A stretch of 64,000 nt of DNA from Bin87 sp965204685 (GCA_965204685.1 OZ242004.1:744001-808000), one strand, 5' to 3'. Counted from the first letter of the stretch, positions 8,860 through 17,743 are shown. Notes: generated from the letters alone by a model not told the origin. A program made the numbers and translations.

Positions 8860-8889
8860 TTGCCACCTCCCGCCCGGTTGGTCTATGAT
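8860..8889 (+). promoter_or_regulatory. Candidate sigma-70 promoter of the 2-oxoacid dehydrogenase operon
   Basis: TTGCCA (8860-8865) and TATGAT (8884-8889) are 18 bases apart, about 60 bases before the E1-alpha start. The remaining 8668-8859 sequence holds no gene that I can support. Confidence 0.5.
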
Positions 8890-8948
8890 TGAGCCGGCGG
8901 CCGAGGCCGCTGACTTGCGCTTACGGCGCGGAGGAGATGACCAGCCCG

Positions 8949-10007
8949 ATGACGCAGGCCACGAGCTCTTTACCCAGCGAGACCGACGCTAACGGGGCAG
9001 TCGCCATCGCCCGGCGGAGCGCCGACGTTGACGCCCTGCCTGATGGCCTCACCGCCGCAGACCTGGTGGAAGTCTGCCGACAGATGATCCTGGTGCGGAC
9101 GATGGACGAGCGCATCTGGATGATGAACCGCCAGGGCAAGGTTCCCATCGCTGCCTCATGCCAGGGGCACGAAGCGGCGGAACTCGGGTCGTTGCTGGCC
9201 GCGCAGAAGGATGGCGATTGCTTCCTCTTCCCCTACTACCGGGACCTGGCAGTCAAGATGGCGGCGGGCCTCACGCCACGGCAGGTGATGCTTTCCTTTA
9301 TGGGCAAGGAGGGAGAACCGTACTCCGGCGCACGCCAGTTCCCGCTGCAAGGAGCAGATCTCCCCCGCAAAATCATCCAGATTTCCAACGTCGTCGCCGC
9401 CGGACTGACCCAGGCCGTGGGGTACGCGTTGGCGTGCAAGATGATGAGCGAACAGACGGTGACCATCTGCTATTTCGGCGACGGAGCAACCAGCCAGGGC
9501 GAGACCCACGAAGCGATGAACTTCGCCGCCATCCACCAACTGCCCGTCATCTTCATCTGCGAGAACAACAAGTACGCCATATCCACGCCCCAGGACTCGC
9601 AGATGGTGATCAGCGACGTCGCCGCACGCGCGGAAGGATACGGATTCCCCGGGTTTGTGATCGACGGCCTGGACCTGGTCGCCTGCTACGAGGCGACGCG
9701 GCAGGGCATCGCCCACGCCCGCGCTGCCGGCCCAGTGCTGATCGAGATGAAGGTCGAGCGGTTCATGCCCCACACCACCGACGACGACGACCGGCGTTAT
9801 CGGGACCGGGACGCGCTGGACGCCGCACGCCAGTACGATCCGGTGGCCGTCTTCCCGGCCCAGATGGTGGAGCGCGGTATCCTGACCCAAGCGCAACTGG
9901 ACGCCTTCCGCGCCGACGCCACGCAGCAGGTTAACGACGCCACCGACTTCGCCGACGAGGCCCAGCCTCCGGATGCAGCGACAATATATGACCATCTGTA
10001 CGTATGA
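8949..10007 (+). CDS. 2-oxoacid (pyruvate/branched-chain/acetoin-type) dehydrogenase E1 alpha subunit
   Basis: The GGAGGAG ribosome site at 8930-8936 directly abuts one ATG (8937), so the in-frame ATG at 8949 is preferred; the protein is then 352 residues. Motifs: RTMDERIWMMNRQGKVPI near the N-terminus, FPYYRDLAVKMAAGL, the ThDP motif starting GDGATSQGETHEAMNFAAI and ending ICENN, and the regulatory-loop-like RFMPHTTDDDDRRYRDRD segment. This is the E1 alpha chain that decarboxylates the 2-oxoacid. E1 beta, E2 and lipB follow. The sequence resembles branched-chain or acetoin-type E1 as much as pyruvate E1, so the substrate is open. Confidence 0.9.
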   Translation: MTQATSSLPSETDANGAVAIARRSADVDALPDGLTAADLVEVCRQMILVRTMDERIWMMNRQGKVPIAASCQGHEAAELGSLLAAQKDGDCFLFPYYRDLAVKMAAGLTPRQVMLSFMGKEGEPYSGARQFPLQGADLPRKIIQISNVVAAGLTQAVGYALACKMMSEQTVTICYFGDGATSQGETHEAMNFAAIHQLPVIFICENNKYAISTPQDSQMVISDVAARAEGYGFPGFVIDGLDLVACYEATRQGIAHARAAGPVLIEMKVERFMPHTTDDDDRRYRDRDALDAARQYDPVAVFPAQMVERGILTQAQLDAFRADATQQVNDATDFADEAQPPDAATIYDHLYV

Positions 10008-10468
10008 CGAGTGAATCCGGCGCCAAGTCCCGAAACCTCGTCCTGCGCTACTTGGGCAGGTTCACCCGTCTGCTTTTGATAATTGCCGTCTACGCTTTGG
10101 TATTATGGTACGGGAAGGCAACCACCGCCCATCTTGATACTCCACCCGTCCTGACCAAAATTGCCGTCGCCCTGGTCGCGCTTGGCGTCACCGGCAGCAT
10201 CTACCGCATTTTGATTGACGTCGCGAACGAAACCAAGGGAGCCATCATTGTGCTTGCAACATTCCTCAACGAAAAATTAGTCGAACCCCAACGGCGCAGA
10301 TTGCGTGCGGAAGGACGCGCCGAGGGTCGCCAAGAAGGGCGGGCCGAAGGTCGCGAGGAAGGACGCGCTGAAACAATCGCCGATATCCGCTCCCGTTTGC
10401 TGCGCCAGGGAATCGACCCTGACCTCATCCTTCCGCCCGAAAGGACGAACGGCGCTAACCCATCCTGA
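10004..10468 (+). CDS. Small membrane protein with AEGR-type repeats, inside the dehydrogenase operon
   Basis: A 154-residue protein overlapping the E1-alpha stop by 4 bases (ATGA). Two hydrophobic segments (about residues 20-40 and 50-68) are followed by a soluble helix and then a charged repeat tract at about 105-125 made of AEGR/QEGR/EEGR units. That tract is common at the ends of bacterial proteins that multiply short Glu-Gly-Arg repeats. The C-terminal RSRLLRQGIDPDLILPP resembles tails of Rpn/PD-(D/E)XK-type or coiled-coil proteins, but no nuclease core is present. Function is unknown. Its place between E1 alpha and E1 beta looks like an insertion that kept the operon's reading direction. 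Confidence 0.7.
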   Translation: MTSESGAKSRNLVLRYLGRFTRLLLIIAVYALVLWYGKATTAHLDTPPVLTKIAVALVALGVTGSIYRILIDVANETKGAIIVLATFLNEKLVEPQRRRLRAEGRAEGRQEGRAEGREEGRAETIADIRSRLLRQGIDPDLILPPERTNGANPS

Positions 10469-10522
10469 CTACAACCCGGCAAGAAGTTGGAGCGAAAATC
10501 GGCTTAACAGGCGGAAAACGCT

Positions 10523-11506
10523 ATGGCAGAGATGACCGTAATTGAAGCAGTCCGTTCGGCGCTCCATGAAGAGATGGAGCGCGACGAACGCGTTTTCGTG
10601 ATGGGCGAGGACGTGGGCCAGCGCGGCGGCGTGTTCCTCGCCACACAGGGGTTCATCGAGGATTTCGGGCCGCAACGGGTGATCGACTCCCCGCTGGCCG
10701 AAGCATCCATCATGGGCATCGCCCTGGGCGCGGCCTTCCGCGGAATGCGGCCGATACCCGAAGTGCAGTTCTCCGACTTCGTGTGGCCCAGCGTGAACCA
10801 ACTGATCGGCGAGGCGGCCCGCGTCCACTACGGCACCAACGGCGCGCTGAAGGTCCCCATGACCGTTCGCATCCCCTACGGCGGCGGGATCCGCGGCGGG
10901 TTGTATCACTCGCAGAACGTGGAGGCTCTCTTCTTCCACACCCCCGGCCTCCTGGTGGTCACACCCTCCACTCCCTACGAAGCCAAGGGTCTCCTTAAGT
11001 CCGCCATTCGCGACGACAATCCGGTCATTTTCCTGGAGCACAAGAAGACCTACCGCCTCGTCCGGGGCGAAGTGCCCGACGAGGAATACACCCTGCCCAT
11101 CGGACCGGCCAACATCAAGCGGGCCGGCTCCGACGTTACGGTCGTCAGCTACGGCCTGGCGATGCACTACTGCCTGGCCGCGGCTGAGGCGGTTGCGGCC
11201 GACGGCATCGGTGCTGAGGTGGTAGATCTGCGGACCCTCAAGCCCCTGGACACCGAGACCATCCTGGAATCGGTGAAGAAAACCGGCAAATTGCTGGTGG
11301 TGCACGAGGACAACATCAGCGGCGGCATCGGCGCTGAGATCGCGGCGCTGGCGGCCGACGAGGCCTTCGAGTACCTGGACGCGCCCATCGCCCGCCTCTG
11401 TGGACCCGACGTACCCACCATGCCGTTTGCCCAGACCTTGGAAGACGCCTACATGCCTAGCCCGGAGGCCATCGTCGCCGAGATCCGTCGGCTTGCGGCC
11501 TATTAA
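10523..11506 (+). CDS. 2-oxoacid dehydrogenase E1 beta subunit
   Basis: A full-length 327-residue transketolase-like E1 beta chain. MTVIEAVRSALHEEMERDERVFVMGEDVG is the family N-terminus and includes the Glu that contacts ThDP. The RVIDSPLAEASIMGIALGAA helix, the GGGIRGGLYHSQNVEALFFH segment and the C-terminal VVDLRTLKPLDTETI plus VVHEDNISGGIGAEI complete the fold. It pairs with the E1 alpha encoded 520 bases upstream across the inserted membrane-protein gene. The E2 gene follows after a REP-like spacer. Confidence 0.92.
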   Translation: MAEMTVIEAVRSALHEEMERDERVFVMGEDVGQRGGVFLATQGFIEDFGPQRVIDSPLAEASIMGIALGAAFRGMRPIPEVQFSDFVWPSVNQLIGEAARVHYGTNGALKVPMTVRIPYGGGIRGGLYHSQNVEALFFHTPGLLVVTPSTPYEAKGLLKSAIRDDNPVIFLEHKKTYRLVRGEVPDEEYTLPIGPANIKRAGSDVTVVSYGLAMHYCLAAAEAVAADGIGAEVVDLRTLKPLDTETILESVKKTGKLLVVHEDNISGGIGAEIAALAADEAFEYLDAPIARLCGPDVPTMPFAQTLEDAYMPSPEAIVAEIRRLAAY

Positions 11507-11518
11507 TGTTGTCGATGC

Positions 11519-11560
11519 GCTGTCATTGCGAGCGTAGCGCGGCAATCTCGTTCTCATGAG
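11519..11560. repeat. REP-like intergenic element
   Basis: The spacer between E1 beta and E2 carries GTCATTGCGAGCG followed by a short gap and GCGCGGCAATCTCG. This is the GTCATTGCGAGC...GCAATCTC pattern of a widespread bacterial intergenic repeat with imperfect dyad symmetry. A degenerate relative lies near 2500-2535. It may affect mRNA stability inside the operon. Confidence 0.5.
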
Positions 11561-11569
11561 GACTGTCCC

Positions 11570-13003
11570 GTGGCCCAATTGATCGAACTTCCCCACGTCG
11601 GCGAGAGCGTCGTCGAAGGCACCATCGGCAAGTGGCTCAAGCAGCCCGGCGACCATGTGGAGCGCTACGACCCGCTGGTGGAGGTGGTAACCGACAAGGT
11701 GACCATGGAGGTGCCTTCCCCGGTGGCGGGGGAATTGCTGCGCATCATCGCCCAGGAGGGCGAGACGGTCCCCATGGGCGCACCCATCGCGGAGGTGGAC
11801 GACGGCAGCGGTACGGCAACCGGCGAACCGCCAGCGGCGTCCGCGTCCCAGGCGACTGCGCCAACACCGGCGCCTGCCCCGGCGTCTCCAGCTCCGTCGA
11901 CCCCGACGTCGTACCTGATCATGGACGCCCGTCCGGTTGGCCCCACCGGCGGATCGGCGGTGGAAGCCCAGACCCAGGAAGATACCAACGAGGCAGTTAC
12001 CACATCGGCGCGGGCGGGCCAGGCAACTCCTACGGTAATCGTCGCACGAGATGAAGACTCGGTGTCGGAGCGGTCACCCAACCGCTTATCCCCGGCGGTG
12101 CGCCGCCTGGCCACCGAGCATAACCTGGACGTCGACCGAATCGCCGGCACCGGCATGGGCGGGCGCGTCACCCGGAACGACGTGCTGCGTTACCTGGAAC
12201 AGCAGACGGCAACCGTCGCGACGGCGGCTCCCCCAACCGCGCCGATCATCCCGGCTCCTGCGCCGGCAGCCGCACCGGCGACTCCGGCTGCCGACGAGGA
12301 ACGCGTCGCGCTGACGCCCGTGCGGCGCATGATCGCCGACGCCATGGTGCGCTCGGTCACGCAAATTCCCCACGCCTGGAGCATGGTCGAGGTGGACATC
12401 ACCGAACTGGTCGGCCTGCGCAACCGGGAGCGGGACCGGTTCCGCGCCCGCGAGGGCGTCAACCTGACCTACCTGCCCTTTGCGCTGAAGGCCGTCGCCT
12501 CCGCCTTGAAAGACAACCCGACCATGAACGCGTCCTGGGGCGACGACTGCATCATCCTGAAGCGTCGCATCAACCTGGGCATCGCGGTGGCCGCGCCCAC
12601 GGGACTGGTGGTGCCGGTGATCCACGACGCCGACCGGCTGAGCATCGCCGGCCTCGCTCACGCCGTGGCCGACCTTTCGGATCGGGCTCGCGGTGGAACC
12701 CTGCGGCTGGAGGACGTGCAGGTCGGCACGTTCACGGTCAACAACACCGGCGCCCTGGGCAGCGTCCTCGGCGGGCCGATCATCAACCATCCTCAGGCAG
12801 GCATCCTGACCACCGAGGCGGTGCAGCAGCGGCCGGTGGTCGTTACCAATGACCGGGGCTCGGACGCCATCGCCATCCGCTGGATGATGAACCTGTGCCT
12901 GTCCTTCGACCACCGGATCAACGACGGCGCCGAATCGGGCGCGTTCATGCAGTCGGTGAAGAGTCGCCTCGAGGCGATGAATGGCGACACGCCCGTCTAC
13001 TGA
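11570..13003 (+). CDS. Dihydrolipoyl acyltransferase (2-oxoacid dehydrogenase E2)
   Basis: The gene starts at GTG with GAGGA upstream; 477 residues. Residues 1-78 form a lipoyl domain with the modified Lys in TDKVTMEVPS. An Ala/Pro-rich linker follows. The peripheral subunit-binding domain is LSPAVRRLATEHNLDVDRI plus GTGMGGRVTRNDVLRYLE (about 165-203). After a second Ala/Pro linker the catalytic domain starts RVALTPVRRMIADAMVRS and ends with the active-site HxxxDG motif in SFDHRINDGAESGAFM. It carries the acyl group between E1 and CoA. Presence of an E3-binding domain implies a dihydrolipoamide dehydrogenase, whose gene is not in the window. Confidence 0.93.
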   Translation: MAQLIELPHVGESVVEGTIGKWLKQPGDHVERYDPLVEVVTDKVTMEVPSPVAGELLRIIAQEGETVPMGAPIAEVDDGSGTATGEPPAASASQATAPTPAPAPASPAPSTPTSYLIMDARPVGPTGGSAVEAQTQEDTNEAVTTSARAGQATPTVIVARDEDSVSERSPNRLSPAVRRLATEHNLDVDRIAGTGMGGRVTRNDVLRYLEQQTATVATAAPPTAPIIPAPAPAAAPATPAADEERVALTPVRRMIADAMVRSVTQIPHAWSMVEVDITELVGLRNRERDRFRAREGVNLTYLPFALKAVASALKDNPTMNASWGDDCIILKRRINLGIAVAAPTGLVVPVIHDADRLSIAGLAHAVADLSDRARGGTLRLEDVQVGTFTVNNTGALGSVLGGPIINHPQAGILTTEAVQQRPVVVTNDRGSDAIAIRWMMNLCLSFDHRINDGAESGAFMQSVKSRLEAMNGDTPVY

Positions 13004-13673
13004 CGGCACGGACATCGCGGCGGGCCAGGGGACGTGCCGCATCGTACGGGCCGGCGTGGTGGATTACCGGGAGGCGTGGGGCTGGCAGGTCCGCATTGCG
13101 GGCGGCGTCCGCGACGGCTCGCAGCCCGAAACCCTGCTGCTCTTGGAACATCCGCACACCTACACCCGGGGCCGGCTGGCGCCCGACAGCGACCTGCTGC
13201 TGGACGAGCCGACGCTGGCCGCCCGCGGCATCACCGTGGTCGAAACCGACCGGGGCGGCCTGATCACCTACCACGGCCCGGGCCAGTTGGTCGCCTACCC
13301 CATCATCCGGCTGCGCGGACGCGGCGGCCCTCACTGGTACGTCCGCACGTTGGAGCGAGTCATCATCACCGTGCTGGCCGAGTTCCGCTTAGACGCCACC
13401 ACCGTCGACGGGCGCACCGGGGTCTGGACAGCCGACGGCCAGCGCAAGATAGCCGCCATCGGCGTGAAGATCGCCGGCGGCATCGCCTACCACGGCTTCG
13501 CCATCAACGTCGACCCCGACCTGGCCATGTTCGACGGCATCATCCCCTGCGGCATCGCCGACCGGGCGGTGACCAGCATGGCCGCGGAGCTGGGAGCCGA
13601 GGTGGATATGGGGACAGTGGCCGACTGCGTGGCCCGCCAGTTCTGCGGAGCGCTGGATCTGGCCGAAGGCTAA
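12981..13673 (+). CDS. lipB: Lipoyl(octanoyl) transferase
   Basis: This 230-residue protein moves octanoyl from acyl carrier protein to lipoyl domains. It has the LipB hallmarks: LLLLEHPHTYTRGR, the conserved RGGLITYHGPGQLVAYPII, the acyl-accepting Lys156 in RKIAAIGVKI, and the catalytic Cys190 in IIPCGIADRAVTSM. The start overlaps the end of the E2 gene by 23 bases, so the modifying enzyme is coupled to its substrate protein. A lipoyl synthase is not visible in the window. Confidence 0.95.
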   Translation: MATRPSTDGTDIAAGQGTCRIVRAGVVDYREAWGWQVRIAGGVRDGSQPETLLLLEHPHTYTRGRLAPDSDLLLDEPTLAARGITVVETDRGGLITYHGPGQLVAYPIIRLRGRGGPHWYVRTLERVIITVLAEFRLDATTVDGRTGVWTADGQRKIAAIGVKIAGGIAYHGFAINVDPDLAMFDGIIPCGIADRAVTSMAAELGAEVDMGTVADCVARQFCGALDLAEG

Positions 13674-13685
13674 AAGGCCGGCAGT

Positions 13686-14255
13686 CTATTGCCGGCGCGG
13701 CCCGAAGGCAAAAATATCCGCCACCGGGCAGGCAAAGCCGGGCAGCACCGGGTCGCCCGCCACCGTATCCTCGATGCCGTAGTGCATCACCGAACCGTCG
13801 TCATGGTGGGCGTACACCTCCCGCGTTTCGGGATACGCCACCAGTACCAGCCGGACGCCGGCTTCCAGCCACATCTGCGTTTTGGCGTCAATGTCCGGCT
13901 GCCTGTCGTTGGGTGATACGACCTCCAGAACCAGATCGGGGATGACATCGGCATAGCCGCGCGGCGGCGGCGGTTCCGCCATGCGCTCGTAGGAGATGAA
14001 CCCGTAATCGGGCGCACGGACGGTGTCGGGGTTGCGCTCGATGTTTACCCTGGTATCGGCGGCCACGCCGTGGCCGAGGTCATGTTCCTCTGCGAAGTTA
14101 CCTATCCGCCGGCCGAACCGCGCCGCGACCATGCCATGCTCGTGGCTTGTGGGCGGCATTTCAATCAGCTCTCCCCGGATCAGTTCGTAGCGCTTGCCGT
14201 CGTCGGGCATGGCCAGCAGGTCGTCGGCGGTGAGCAGCTTTTTGGCGGTGGCCAT
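13686..14255 (-). CDS. Uma2 family endonuclease
   Basis: At 189 residues this has the Uma2 layout (restriction-endonuclease-like PD-(D/E)XK fold): LTADDLLAMPDDGKRYELIRGELIEMPP at the N-terminus, RAPDYGFIS carrying the catalytic Asp, PDLVLEVVSPNDRQPDIDAKTQMWLEAGV with the ExK-like segment, and VLVAYPETREVYAH. The C-terminal PVLPGFACPVADIF is the family ending. The family is abundant in cyanobacteria and Chloroflexota, with unproven biological role. It converges with lipB, 12 bases between stops. Two further Uma2 genes lie at 57.8-59.2 kb. Confidence 0.88.
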   Translation of the reverse strand: MATAKKLLTADDLLAMPDDGKRYELIRGELIEMPPTSHEHGMVAARFGRRIGNFAEEHDLGHGVAADTRVNIERNPDTVRAPDYGFISYERMAEPPPPRGYADVIPDLVLEVVSPNDRQPDIDAKTQMWLEAGVRLVLVAYPETREVYAHHDDGSVMHYGIEDTVAGDPVLPGFACPVADIFAFGPRRQ

Positions 14256-14273
14256 TGCCTGAGCTCCATTCGG

Positions 14274-14711
14274 TCACTCAACGTCTATGATGAAGTCGGC
14301 GTCCCGAACCGTGAATTCCAGCTTGCTGTACGTCGGGTCGTAGTCCATTTGCCAGCGCCGGATAATGTCCCGCCCCAGCAGAGATGGAATCCGGTCGCTG
14401 ACGTCACCCGGCTTGGCGACGTTAATGCTTATCTGGTATCCGTAATCTTGTCCCGTTGCTTCATCCGCGAACAACAACACCGCAGGTTCCGGGAAATACG
14501 ACGCTGTGCCTCCAATCCCCCGCGACGTGGAGCGACTTTGCAGCAGGTCAAACGGTACACCTAACCCTACGCCATCGTGTGGATGCAGATATGAAGAGTC
14601 GGCCCCGGTGTCCACCAAAAAGGTTATCCTGCCGCTCACATCTATCCGAGGCAACAACAAGCGACAACGAACATACGGACGGCCAAAGAGCCCTAATTCG
14701 CCAATAATCAT
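14274..14711 (-). CDS. Retropepsin-like (clan AA) aspartic protease family protein
   Basis: A 145-residue protein with ITFLVDTGADSSYLHPHDGV, the DTGA motif of a single-lobe, retroviral-type aspartic protease that would act as a dimer. The second conserved patch is PSLLGRDIIRRWQMDYD, the usual LLGRDIL segment near the C-terminus. No signal peptide is seen. It overlaps the DUF5678-like gene by 4 bases (ATGA), a pairing seen repeatedly in bacteria and archaea. What it cleaves, if anything, is unknown. Related genes lie at 25.8-26.6 kb. Confidence 0.8.
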   Translation of the reverse strand: MIIGELGLFGRPYVRCRLLLPRIDVSGRITFLVDTGADSSYLHPHDGVGLGVPFDLLQSRSTSRGIGGTASYFPEPAVLLFADEATGQDYGYQISINVAKPGDVSDRIPSLLGRDIIRRWQMDYDPTYSKLEFTVRDADFIIDVE

Positions 14712-15022
14712 ACGACTAACGGACCGGAATCAACGTCCAGGAACTCAATGATTGCCTCGCCGCGGGCAATGCCCTTCTCATCAAGGCCGCGCCTGACTTC
14801 GTCCAGAGTGTCACCCACCACCAGCACGTTTCCCGGCGCCATAGCCACGAATTTGTCCGGGTACTGCAGGCGCAGTGCCTCCGCCTCACGCATCATGCGC
14901 GTGAACAATTCCCGGTCCTCGGCCCTTTTCTTGGCAAAGGCTTCGCGACCGCCGGCCCGTTCTATCATCGCCTCGACGTAAGCGCGGGCTTCCTCGTTTG
15001 TCGCAATTATTGTTTCAGACAT
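14708..15022 (-). CDS. DUF5678-like small protein
   Basis: Start set at the ATG giving MSETIIATNEEARAYVEAMI; the longer open frame upstream has no support. Of 104 residues, the C-terminal half YPDKFVAMAPGNVLVVGDTL followed by DEVRRGLDEKGI matches the DUF5678 pattern (a strand with a K/WVA motif, a GDTLDEV turn, and a helix). The N-terminal half is a charged helix. It precedes and overlaps the retropepsin-like gene and is likely translated with it. DUF5678 proteins are of unknown function and commonly pair with such proteases. Confidence 0.7.
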   Translation of the reverse strand: MSETIIATNEEARAYVEAMIERAGGREAFAKKRAEDRELFTRMMREAEALRLQYPDKFVAMAPGNVLVVGDTLDEVRRGLDEKGIARGEAIIEFLDVDSGPLVV

Positions 15023-15162
15023 AGTCCCACTCCTACCGTCCGCAGGCTTGCTCCTTCGGTGTAGCAGGATTATAGCATCGGCCTCTTTTCGGCCGGGCAG
15101 CAATGGCTGATATACTGCGTGGGCGGCTTGGAACGGCAAAGGCGCCAGTGCATAAGGAGACA

Positions 15163-16608
15163 ATGAACATGGTTACTCCTGCGGAAAGCAACAACACCCG
15201 CCCTGCCTGGTTCGTAGGTGCTGCCTGGGGTAGCACGGACGACCAGACTGAACGCTTTTTGACGCAGGGCATTTGGGAAAACGGGTGGGACGCAGACCAT
15301 TTCTCGGCCGATATCGTCAAGAAAATCCGTCCAGGCGATCGCATCGCCATAAAGTCCTCGTACCGCCGAAAATACCAACTCCCTTTCGACAATCGGGGCG
15401 AGTACGTGTCCACTATGCGCATCAAAGCCATTGGCACGGTCAAGCGTAACATGGGCGACGGTCGCCTCTTGGAAGTCGACTGGCGTGCTATACCCGAACG
15501 AAAAGAATGGTATTTCTACACAAATCGTGGAACTGTATGGGAAGTACAACCCGGCAGATGGGTTACCGACCAACTAATAGGCTTTACTTTCTATGATCAT
15601 GACCAAGACTTGGACACATTCAGGAACGAACCGTTTTGGCGGGAACGGTTCGGGGATGACGACGATCAGGAGGACATAGACATATTTTCCGCGACGCCAG
15701 ATCGGGTGCCGTCGGCTCAGCAGACTTACACCATCAATGATGTCATCGCAGATGGCTGCTTCCTCGCCCGACCCACGCTGGACGCCATGCTCCAGCAGCT
15801 CCAGATCAAGAAAAACATTATCCTCCAGGGTCCTCCCGGCACCGGCAAGACCTGGCTCGCCAAGAAGCTGGCCTATGCGTTAATCGGTCGCAAAGACGAC
15901 AGCAAAGTCCGGCCCATGCAGTTCCACCCCAACCTGTCCTACGAGGACTTTGTGCGTGGCTGGAGACCACAAGGTTCTGAGGCCGGCGGCGGAAGCTTGG
16001 CAATGTTAGACGGCCCGTTCCTGGAAATGGTGAGGGATGCGAGCAACGACTACATGATGGTCATCGAGGAGATCAACCGCGGCAACCCCGCCTCGGTTTT
16101 CGGAGAGATGCTCACGTTATTAGAAGCGGACAAGCGCCACTCCGATGAGGCTCTCGCTCTGGCTTATCCCCGTGAATCAGGCGAGCGCGTGCATATTCCG
16201 CCCAACGTATACGTCATCGGCACCATGAACACCGCCGACCGCTCCATCGCCATGGTCGACCTGGCGCTGCGTCGCCGCTTCGCCTTCTTTGACCTGGAAC
16301 CGATGCTCAACGACACCTGGCGCAATTGGGTCGAGGAGCAGTGCGGCATCGACGGCGCATTCCTGGGCGAGATAGCCCAGCGCATCAATGCATTGAACGA
16401 GGATATTGCCAACGACCGCAACCTGGGCCGGCAATTCCGCATCGGCCACAGCTTCGTGACACCCGCGCCCGGCACATCCGTCGAGGACCCCGACGAATGG
16501 TTCGAACAGGCCGTGGAAACCGAGATCGTACCGTTGCTGCACGAGTACTGGTTCGACTACTCGGAGAAAGTGGCCGACGCTCGGTCGCGGCTGTTGGGCA
16601 TCTCGTGA
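15163..16608 (+). CDS. mcrB: McrB-like AAA+ GTPase/ATPase with N-terminal EVE/PUA-like reader domain
   Basis: ATG 15163 follows AAGGAG (15154-15159) by 3 bases; ATG 15169 with 9-base spacing is an equally good start. Residues about 14-130, starting PAWFVGAAWGSTDDQTERFL and ending with an aromatic YFYTNRGTVWEV strand, look like an EVE/PUA-type domain that would read a modified base. The motor follows: Walker A GPPGTGKT (about 223-230), Walker B YMMVIEEINRGNPASVFGEM, and the McrB signature GTMNTADRSIAMVDLALRRR. It assembles with McrC, whose gene overlaps the stop, to cut DNA with modified bases, restricting phage or foreign DNA. Confidence 0.9.
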   Translation: MNMVTPAESNNTRPAWFVGAAWGSTDDQTERFLTQGIWENGWDADHFSADIVKKIRPGDRIAIKSSYRRKYQLPFDNRGEYVSTMRIKAIGTVKRNMGDGRLLEVDWRAIPERKEWYFYTNRGTVWEVQPGRWVTDQLIGFTFYDHDQDLDTFRNEPFWRERFGDDDDQEDIDIFSATPDRVPSAQQTYTINDVIADGCFLARPTLDAMLQQLQIKKNIILQGPPGTGKTWLAKKLAYALIGRKDDSKVRPMQFHPNLSYEDFVRGWRPQGSEAGGGSLAMLDGPFLEMVRDASNDYMMVIEEINRGNPASVFGEMLTLLEADKRHSDEALALAYPRESGERVHIPPNVYVIGTMNTADRSIAMVDLALRRRFAFFDLEPMLNDTWRNWVEEQCGIDGAFLGEIAQRINALNEDIANDRNLGRQFRIGHSFVTPAPGTSVEDPDEWFEQAVETEIVPLLHEYWFDYSEKVADARSRLLGIS

Positions 16609-17735
16609 CCACCGTGCCGGTAGCCGCTACGCCTGGCTTCATCGGCCGGATTCCTGTCCGCAACATCTGGCTGCTCCTCCTGTACGCCTCCCAACTGTAC
16701 CGGGAACTGCCGGAGACGCGCCGCGTCAAGTTGGAGAAGAAGCCGGACGACATACCGGAACTGGTGGCCGAACTGCTTGCCAGCGCCGTGGTACGCCGTA
16801 TGCGGCGCAACCTCACCGTGGGCTACCGCCGGCGGGCCGACGTCCTCACTCGCGTTCGCGGGCGGATCGACCTGCTGCGGACCGAACGGGGGCAGTTGCT
16901 CCAGCGTGGGCAGGTGGCCTGCACCTTCGATGAACTCACCGTCGACACCCCACGCAACCGCTGCGTCAAAGAGGCGCTATTGCTCCTTGCGCGGGTGGTC
17001 AGGAGCGAACCGCTGGAACTACGGTGCAGGCATCTCGCCGCGAGGCTTGGTCAATCTGGCGTTCAAAATGAGCCGGATGCACGGCGCGTCAGCGGCCATA
17101 TCCTGCGCAGCGGCGCCGGCTGGATGGACGCCGGGGAGCGACGCATGCTGGCGGCGGCACGGCTGGCGTTCGACTTGGCCATCCCTACCGAGCAAGCCGG
17201 CAACGCGCTACTGGCGATGGCGGACCGCGACGCCAGCCCAGGTTGGAAACTTTACGAATACGCGGTGGCCGGTTTCTACGACGCCGTGCTGTCGAGCCGG
17301 GGTTGGAGGGTCAGGCACGGTCATCGTCTGCGTTGGCCCGTCGAAGATCCCAGCTCGGGATTGGAGAGCATACTGCCGGGAATGGTCGCGGATATCGTGC
17401 TGGAACGCCGGAGCGTGAACAACGGCGCCCAAGCTCGTCGGATTATCGTTGATACCAAGTTTATGTCCATCGTAACCGGCGGCTGGCAGAGCGAACGGTC
17501 ACTCAGGTCTAGCAACATCTACCAGATGTATGCCTACCTGCGCTCCCAGGAGGATACCGGCGATCCGCTATGGCGCTTCGCAACCGGCGTGCTGCTCTAC
17601 CCTTCTCTCGGCGAAGACTACGACAAAGCGATGACCATCCAGGGCCATCGCATCCGGTTCGCCACCGTCAACCTCACCGCCGACACTCCGACCATCCGCC
17701 AGCAGCTGCTGCGGATAGCGGACGAGGAACCATAG
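16605..17735 (+). CDS. mcrC: McrC-like nuclease subunit of McrBC
   Basis: The gene starts at GTG 16605 (GTGA overlap with the mcrB stop), giving 376 residues that begin shortly before GRIPVRNIWLLLLYASQLYR, the expected McrC N-terminus. The N-terminal half includes LASAVVRRMRRNLTVGYRRR and the RVRGRID motif. The C-terminal half holds the PD-(D/E)XK nuclease: MVADIVLERR (catalytic Asp) and RRIIVDTKF (DTK), then SSNIYQMYAYLRSQ. McrC contacts the AAA+ ring of McrB and performs cleavage. All catalytic positions seem intact, so the system may be active. It converges with the PH-domain gene, 8 bases apart. Confidence 0.9.
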   Translation: MTTVPVAATPGFIGRIPVRNIWLLLLYASQLYRELPETRRVKLEKKPDDIPELVAELLASAVVRRMRRNLTVGYRRRADVLTRVRGRIDLLRTERGQLLQRGQVACTFDELTVDTPRNRCVKEALLLLARVVRSEPLELRCRHLAARLGQSGVQNEPDARRVSGHILRSGAGWMDAGERRMLAAARLAFDLAIPTEQAGNALLAMADRDASPGWKLYEYAVAGFYDAVLSSRGWRVRHGHRLRWPVEDPSSGLESILPGMVADIVLERRSVNNGAQARRIIVDTKFMSIVTGGWQSERSLRSSNIYQMYAYLRSQEDTGDPLWRFATGVLLYPSLGEDYDKAMTIQGHRIRFATVNLTADTPTIRQQLLRIADEEP

Positions 17736-17743
17736 AGGTTACG

